From: Clostridiaceae bacterium
GTDB lineage: Bacteria; Bacillota; Clostridia; Oscillospirales; Acutalibacteraceae
Assembly (NCBI GenBank): GCA_904501685.1
Contig: CAJGBX010000049.1
Coordinates: 1-9,476, forward strand
Reading direction: 5' to 3'
Length of the DNA stretch: 9,476 bases
The translations under genes and the position numbers were made by a program. Positions 7,354 to 9,476 of the stretch are shown here, piece by piece (within the stretch, counting starts at the first letter, position 1; each line of letters starts with the position of its first letter). The notes under the pieces were generated by a model that saw only the letters and a list, made by a program, of their open reading frames with translations, ran no database searches and had not been told where the DNA came from.

Positions 7354-7362
7354 ATCCTCCTT
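7354..7362 (-). promoter_or_regulatory. Ribosome binding site fixing the oxidoreductase start
   Basis: Read on the minus strand this is AAGGAGGAT, a near-perfect Shine-Dalgarno six bases before the ATG at 7347. The longer open frame beginning at 7386 has no comparable site, would run through this sequence, and would place a palindrome inside coding DNA. The shorter start is therefore strongly favoured. Confidence 0.85.
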
Positions 7363-7370
7363 AAAACTTC

Positions 7371-7385
7371 TGTCGAATTTCGACA
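7371..7385. promoter_or_regulatory. Perfect 15-bp palindrome in the oxidase operon leader, candidate repressor operator
   Basis: TGTCGAA (7371-7377), a central T, then TTCGACA (7379-7385): 7-bp arms with no mismatch. It lies just downstream of the predicted transcription start (about 7393) and upstream of the ribosome site, a typical position for a roadblock or promoter-proximal repressor. AraC-type proteins usually bind direct repeats, so a dimeric regulator of another family (LacI, GntR or TetR type) is a better fit. It could also form a small leader hairpin. Confidence 0.5.
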
Positions 7386-7399
7386 AGATTTGTTTTTAC

Positions 7400-7428
7400 A
7401 GTATAGATTGTAACACACTACAAAACAA
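7400..7428 (-). promoter_or_regulatory. Predicted sigma-A promoter of the oxidase operon
   Basis: On the minus strand: -35 TTGTTT (7423-7428), a 17-bp spacer, and -10 TATACT (7400-7405), predicting a start near 7393 and a leader of about 45 nt. The -10 matches the consensus at five of six bases. The -35 matches only TTG, as expected for a promoter needing an activator. Confidence 0.6.
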
Positions 7429-7435
7429 CATAAAA

Positions 7436-7464
7436 TGTAAAAATTAATTTATTTTTTGTAAAAA
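7436..7464. repeat. TGTAAAAA direct repeat, 21-bp spacing, candidate AraC-type binding site
   Basis: TGTAAAAA occurs at 7436-7443 and 7457-7464, exactly 21 bp (two helical turns) apart, and lies immediately upstream of the -35 element of the oxidase operon promoter. AraC-family activators typically bind two direct half-sites with about this spacing next to the -35. A third copy in inverted orientation (TTTTTACA, 7393-7400) abuts the -10. The DNA is AT-rich, so chance repetition is possible. Confidence 0.45.
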
Positions 7465-7488
7465 ACGATACAAATTTCAATTAAAGTA

Positions 7489-7497
7489 TGTTATAAT
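7489..7497 (+). promoter_or_regulatory. Extended -10 promoter of the AraC-family regulator gene
   Basis: TGTTATAAT, a TGN extension plus a perfect TATAAT (7492-7497). No good -35 is seen at 16-18 bp upstream, which extended -10 promoters do not require. Transcription would start near 7504, after the ATG at 7496, which rules that ATG out as the start codon. Confidence 0.65.
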
Positions 7498-7515
7498 GTT
7501 TACCAAAGACTACAT

Positions 7516-7522
7516 AAAGGAG
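7516..7522 (+). promoter_or_regulatory. Ribosome binding site fixing the AraC-family regulator start
   Basis: AAAGGAG with nine bases to the ATG at 7532. The ATG at 7527 is out of frame. Together with the promoter at 7489-7497 this supports 7532 rather than 7496. Confidence 0.75.
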
Positions 7523-7531
7523 ATTAATGTT

Positions 7532-8362
7532 ATGTATATCGTTCCTTTTGAAAAGTTATATAATACAGAATTTATCATCACCGAGCCAATGGCAAAGACC
7601 CAATTTTGGTCTCAAAGAGGCGGTATTTTCAACTCATTAGACAAGCCTAAAATATCACATACCCTGCTTTGGTTTAAAAATTGCTCAGCCAACATCACCG
7701 ATATCGACGGTAACGTGCTTCATGTCAAGCAAAACCAGCTTGCTTATATGGCTAAAGGTATACGATACAAGGTTGAATTTCTTGATACCGACCCCGAAAA
7801 CGAAGATACGGTTGTCATTCACTTTCAAATGACCGACATAAACGGTGAGGATATTGCTCCCACTCTTGTTCCCGAGATTTGTATAAAAAACGTTGACCTG
7901 TCATTTTCTAAAATGATAGACAATATAGCTAACGACTTTAAAAACAACATTGTGTGTGTTCCTGAATTAAAGTCTTCAATTTATAAAATTTTTGCTGCGG
8001 TTTGCCAGCACAGAAAACGCAAAACCGCAAAAAACAAATACACCTGTATTGACCAGGGAATTAAGCTGTTAGAGCAAAACAGTGATATGAAAATAAACGA
8101 TATTGCTAAAATTTGCGGTGTCAGTGAATGTTATTTCCGCCGGCTTTTTAAGGAATACAGCGGTGAAAGTCCAATAGATTTCCGTCAGCATTACCGAATT
8201 GAGAAGGCAAAGCAGCTGCTTTTGTCGGACGAAGGTCTTTCTATCGGCGAAATTGCCGAGGAGCTGAACTTCACCGATATCTACCACTTCAGCAAAACCT
8301 TTAAAAAATATAATAACGTTTCACCAAGCCAATTCTTAGCACAAGAGGGCCGGTTATTGTAA
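7532..8362 (+). CDS. AraC/XylS-family transcriptional regulator
   Basis: A DNA-binding regulator of 276 residues with the usual two-part layout. Residues about 15-110 look like a cupin-type sensor domain that would bind a small carbohydrate or acid. Residues about 172-270 form the AraC DNA-binding domain: a first helix-turn-helix in MKINDIAKICGVSECYFRRL (186-205), the linker YRIEKAKQLLL (221-231), and a second in SIGEIAEELNFTDIYHFSKT (237-256), followed by the conserved tail FKKYNNVSPSQF (257-268). The gene is divergent from the catabolic operon across a 184-bp control region, so it most likely activates that operon in response to the substrate or an intermediate, and may control itself. The start at 7532 is chosen on the ribosome site and promoter; an in-frame ATG at 7496 lies inside the -10 box. 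No intrinsic terminator follows. Confidence 0.92.
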   Translation: MYIVPFEKLYNTEFIITEPMAKTQFWSQRGGIFNSLDKPKISHTLLWFKNCSANITDIDGNVLHVKQNQLAYMAKGIRYKVEFLDTDPENEDTVVIHFQMTDINGEDIAPTLVPEICIKNVDLSFSKMIDNIANDFKNNIVCVPELKSSIYKIFAAVCQHRKRKTAKNKYTCIDQGIKLLEQNSDMKINDIAKICGVSECYFRRLFKEYSGESPIDFRQHYRIEKAKQLLLSDEGLSIGEIAEELNFTDIYHFSKTFKKYNNVSPSQFLAQEGRLL

Positions 8363-8380
8363 AAATCATTAAAATTTGTA

Positions 8381-8409
8381 TTGAAAATACAGCAGTAATA
8401 CTATATAAT
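8381..8409 (+). promoter_or_regulatory. Strong sigma-A promoter of ychF
   Basis: TTGAAA (8381-8386), a 17-bp spacer, then a perfect TATAAT (8404-8409); start predicted near 8416. It gives ychF constitutive expression independent of the AraC gene, in keeping with a housekeeping role. Confidence 0.8.
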
Positions 8410-8447
8410 CATTCATTGTTAGATGTTAAATAAAAGGAGTACTGAAA

Positions 8448-9476
8448 ATGAAACTAGGAATTGTAGGGTTGCCGAACGTTGGCAAGTCAACGCTTTTTAA
8501 TGCTATTACTAATGCAGGTGCGCAGTCCGCAAACTATCCGTTCTGCACCATTGAACCGAATGTCGGTATGGTTTCTGTTCCGGATGAACGGTTGGACAAG
8601 CTTGCCGAAATGTACAAGCCGCAAAAATTCACTCCTGCTGTCATTGAATTTGTTGATATTGCAGGCCTTGTCAAAGGTGCCTCAAAGGGCGAAGGTTTAG
8701 GCAACAAATTCCTTTCTCATATTCGTGAGGTTGATGCTATTGTTCATGTTGTGCGTTGCTTTGAGAATGACGATATTATCCATGTTGAAGGCTCGGTTGA
8801 CCCTTCACGTGATATTGAAACAATTAATTTAGAGCTCATCTTCTCTGACCTTGAAATTTTAGAGCGTCGTTTGGACAAGGCTAACAAGGCCTTAAAGGGT
8901 GACAAATCCTATCAGGCCGAGGTTGATTTTATTAAACGCTTGATTTCGGAATTGGAGTCCGGTAAAACCGCACGTGCAGTTGAGATTGATGAAAACGAGG
9001 CCGCCATACTTAATACCATTGAGCTATTGACCTCAAAGCCGGTAATCTATGCCTGCAATATGAGTGAGGATGATTTCCAAGGCGGTATTGACTCTAACGC
9101 ACGCTACAATGCAGTTAAGGCTATTGCCGCTAACGAGGGTGCCGAAACACTGCCGATATGTGCCTCCTTAGAGGCTGATATGGCCGAAATGGAGGAGGAT
9201 GAGAAAAAGCTGTTTTTAGAAGAGCTGGGGCTTGATAAATCAGGTCTTGACCGTCTTATTCAAACCTGTTATTCACTTCTTGGCCTTATCTCCTACCTCA
9301 CTGCAGGTCAGCCCGAGGTAAGAGCCTGGACAATCAAAAAAGGCACTAAGGCTCCCGGTGCCGCCGGTAAAATTCACAGTGACTTTGAAAAAGGCTTTAT
9401 CCGTGCCGAGGTTGTAGCCTTTAAGGATTTGGTTGCCTGCGGTAATGATGACAAGGCACTTATTGCCGCCAGAGAA
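8448..9476 (+). CDS. ychF: Redox-regulated ATPase/GTPase YchF (OLA1 family), C-terminus cut by window edge
   Basis: A universally conserved Obg-family P-loop NTPase that associates with ribosomes and prefers ATP in studied members. Of about 363-366 expected residues, 343 are present, so roughly 20 are missing. Visible: the P-loop GLPNVGKST (7-15), Thr34 in the switch I segment [12 protein letters not shown] (29-40), [19 protein letters not shown] (70-88), the family block [15 protein letters not shown] (91-105), and the noncanonical specificity motif NMSE (204-207) in place of NKxD, as in YchF proteins. A helical insert follows at about 130-180, then the C-terminal TGS domain starting near [16 protein letters not shown] (280-295). 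AAAGGAG lies nine bases before the ATG. It has its own promoter and no functional tie to the catabolic genes is expected. Confidence 0.97.
   Translation, partial: MKLGIVGLPNVGKSTLFNAITNAGAQSANYPFCTIEPNVGMVSVPDERLDKLAEMYKPQKFTPAVIEFVDIAGLVKGASKGEGLGNKFLSHIREVDAIVHVVRCFENDDIIHVEGSVDPSRDIETINLELIFSDLEILERRLDKANKALKGDKSYQAEVDFIKRLISELESGKTARAVEIDENEAAILNTIELLTSKPVIYACNMSEDDFQGGIDSNARYNAVKAIAANEGAETLPICASLEADMAEMEEDEKKLFLEELGLDKSGLDRLIQTCYSLLGLISYLTAGQPEVRAWTIKKGTKAPGAAGKIHSDFEKGFIRAEVVAFKDLVACGNDDKALIAARE

Noticed and set aside
7348..7386. Thirteen-residue N-terminal extension of the flavoprotein (frame open to 7386)
   Set aside because: It would cover the AAGGAGGAT ribosome site and the palindrome, and it has no ribosome site of its own. 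The ATG at 7347 is ideally placed.
7496..7531. Twelve-residue N-terminal extension of the AraC regulator (ATG at 7496)
   Set aside because: This ATG lies within the TATAAT box and upstream of the predicted transcription start; the ATG at 7532 has a good ribosome site.
8378..8390. Small dyad GTATT-GAA-AATAC after the AraC gene as a terminator
   Set aside because: It has only 5-bp AT-rich arms, no T tract, and overlaps the -35 of the ychF promoter; it is likely coincidental.
1..9476. CRISPR arrays, tRNA or rRNA genes, insertion sequences, phage or defence genes
   Set aside because: I saw no regularly spaced repeats, no RNA gene signatures, and no transposase, integrase or nuclease features on either strand.

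Overview
The window reads as a catabolic locus from a Gram-positive, low-to-moderate GC anaerobe, probably a gut-type Clostridia member. The grounds are strong AAGGAGG-type ribosome binding sites before most genes, AT-rich intergenic DNA, textbook sigma-A promoters, and an oxygen-sensitive-looking oxidase/ferredoxin pair. No genus can be assigned from the sequence alone.

Layout. Seven genes on the minus strand run leftwards from about 7393 to the left edge: an FAD-dependent oxidoreductase (5911-7347), a two-[4Fe-4S] partner protein (4804-5889), a class II aldolase (3948-4790), a PfkB-family sugar kinase (3037-3951), an IolB-type isomerase (2259-3047), an AEC-family permease (1256-2185), and an FGGY-family sugar kinase cut by the window edge (1-1242). 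The first five are tightly packed, with gaps of 13-21 bp or overlaps of 4 and 11 bp. A strong hairpin (2224-2250) lies in the 73-bp gap before the permease. Divergently, on the plus strand, lies an AraC-family regulator (7532-8362), followed by an unrelated housekeeping gene, the GTPase ychF (8448-9476, cut by the right edge), with its own promoter. There is no gene-free stretch longer than about 190 bp; the largest gap is the 7348-7531 control region.

How it fits together. Isomerase, PfkB kinase and class II aldolase match in type the last three steps of myo-inositol breakdown (IolB, IolC, IolJ: isomerise, phosphorylate, cleave to dihydroxyacetone phosphate plus an aldehyde acid). The dehydrogenase, dehydratase and hydrolase that normally feed them (IolG, IolE, IolD) are absent. 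A flavin/iron-sulfur oxidase, a carboxylate-type permease and a second kinase stand there instead. My inference is that this operon degrades a sugar acid, polyol or deoxy-sugar acid entering by an oxidation step, under the AraC-type regulator. The substrate is unknown.

Most noteworthy: the iron-sulfur protein keeps the fold spacing of two CCG domains but has lost all eight of their cysteines. The 184-bp control region also holds candidate divergent promoters, a 21-bp-spaced direct repeat suited to an AraC activator, and a perfect 15-bp palindrome that hints at a second regulator.
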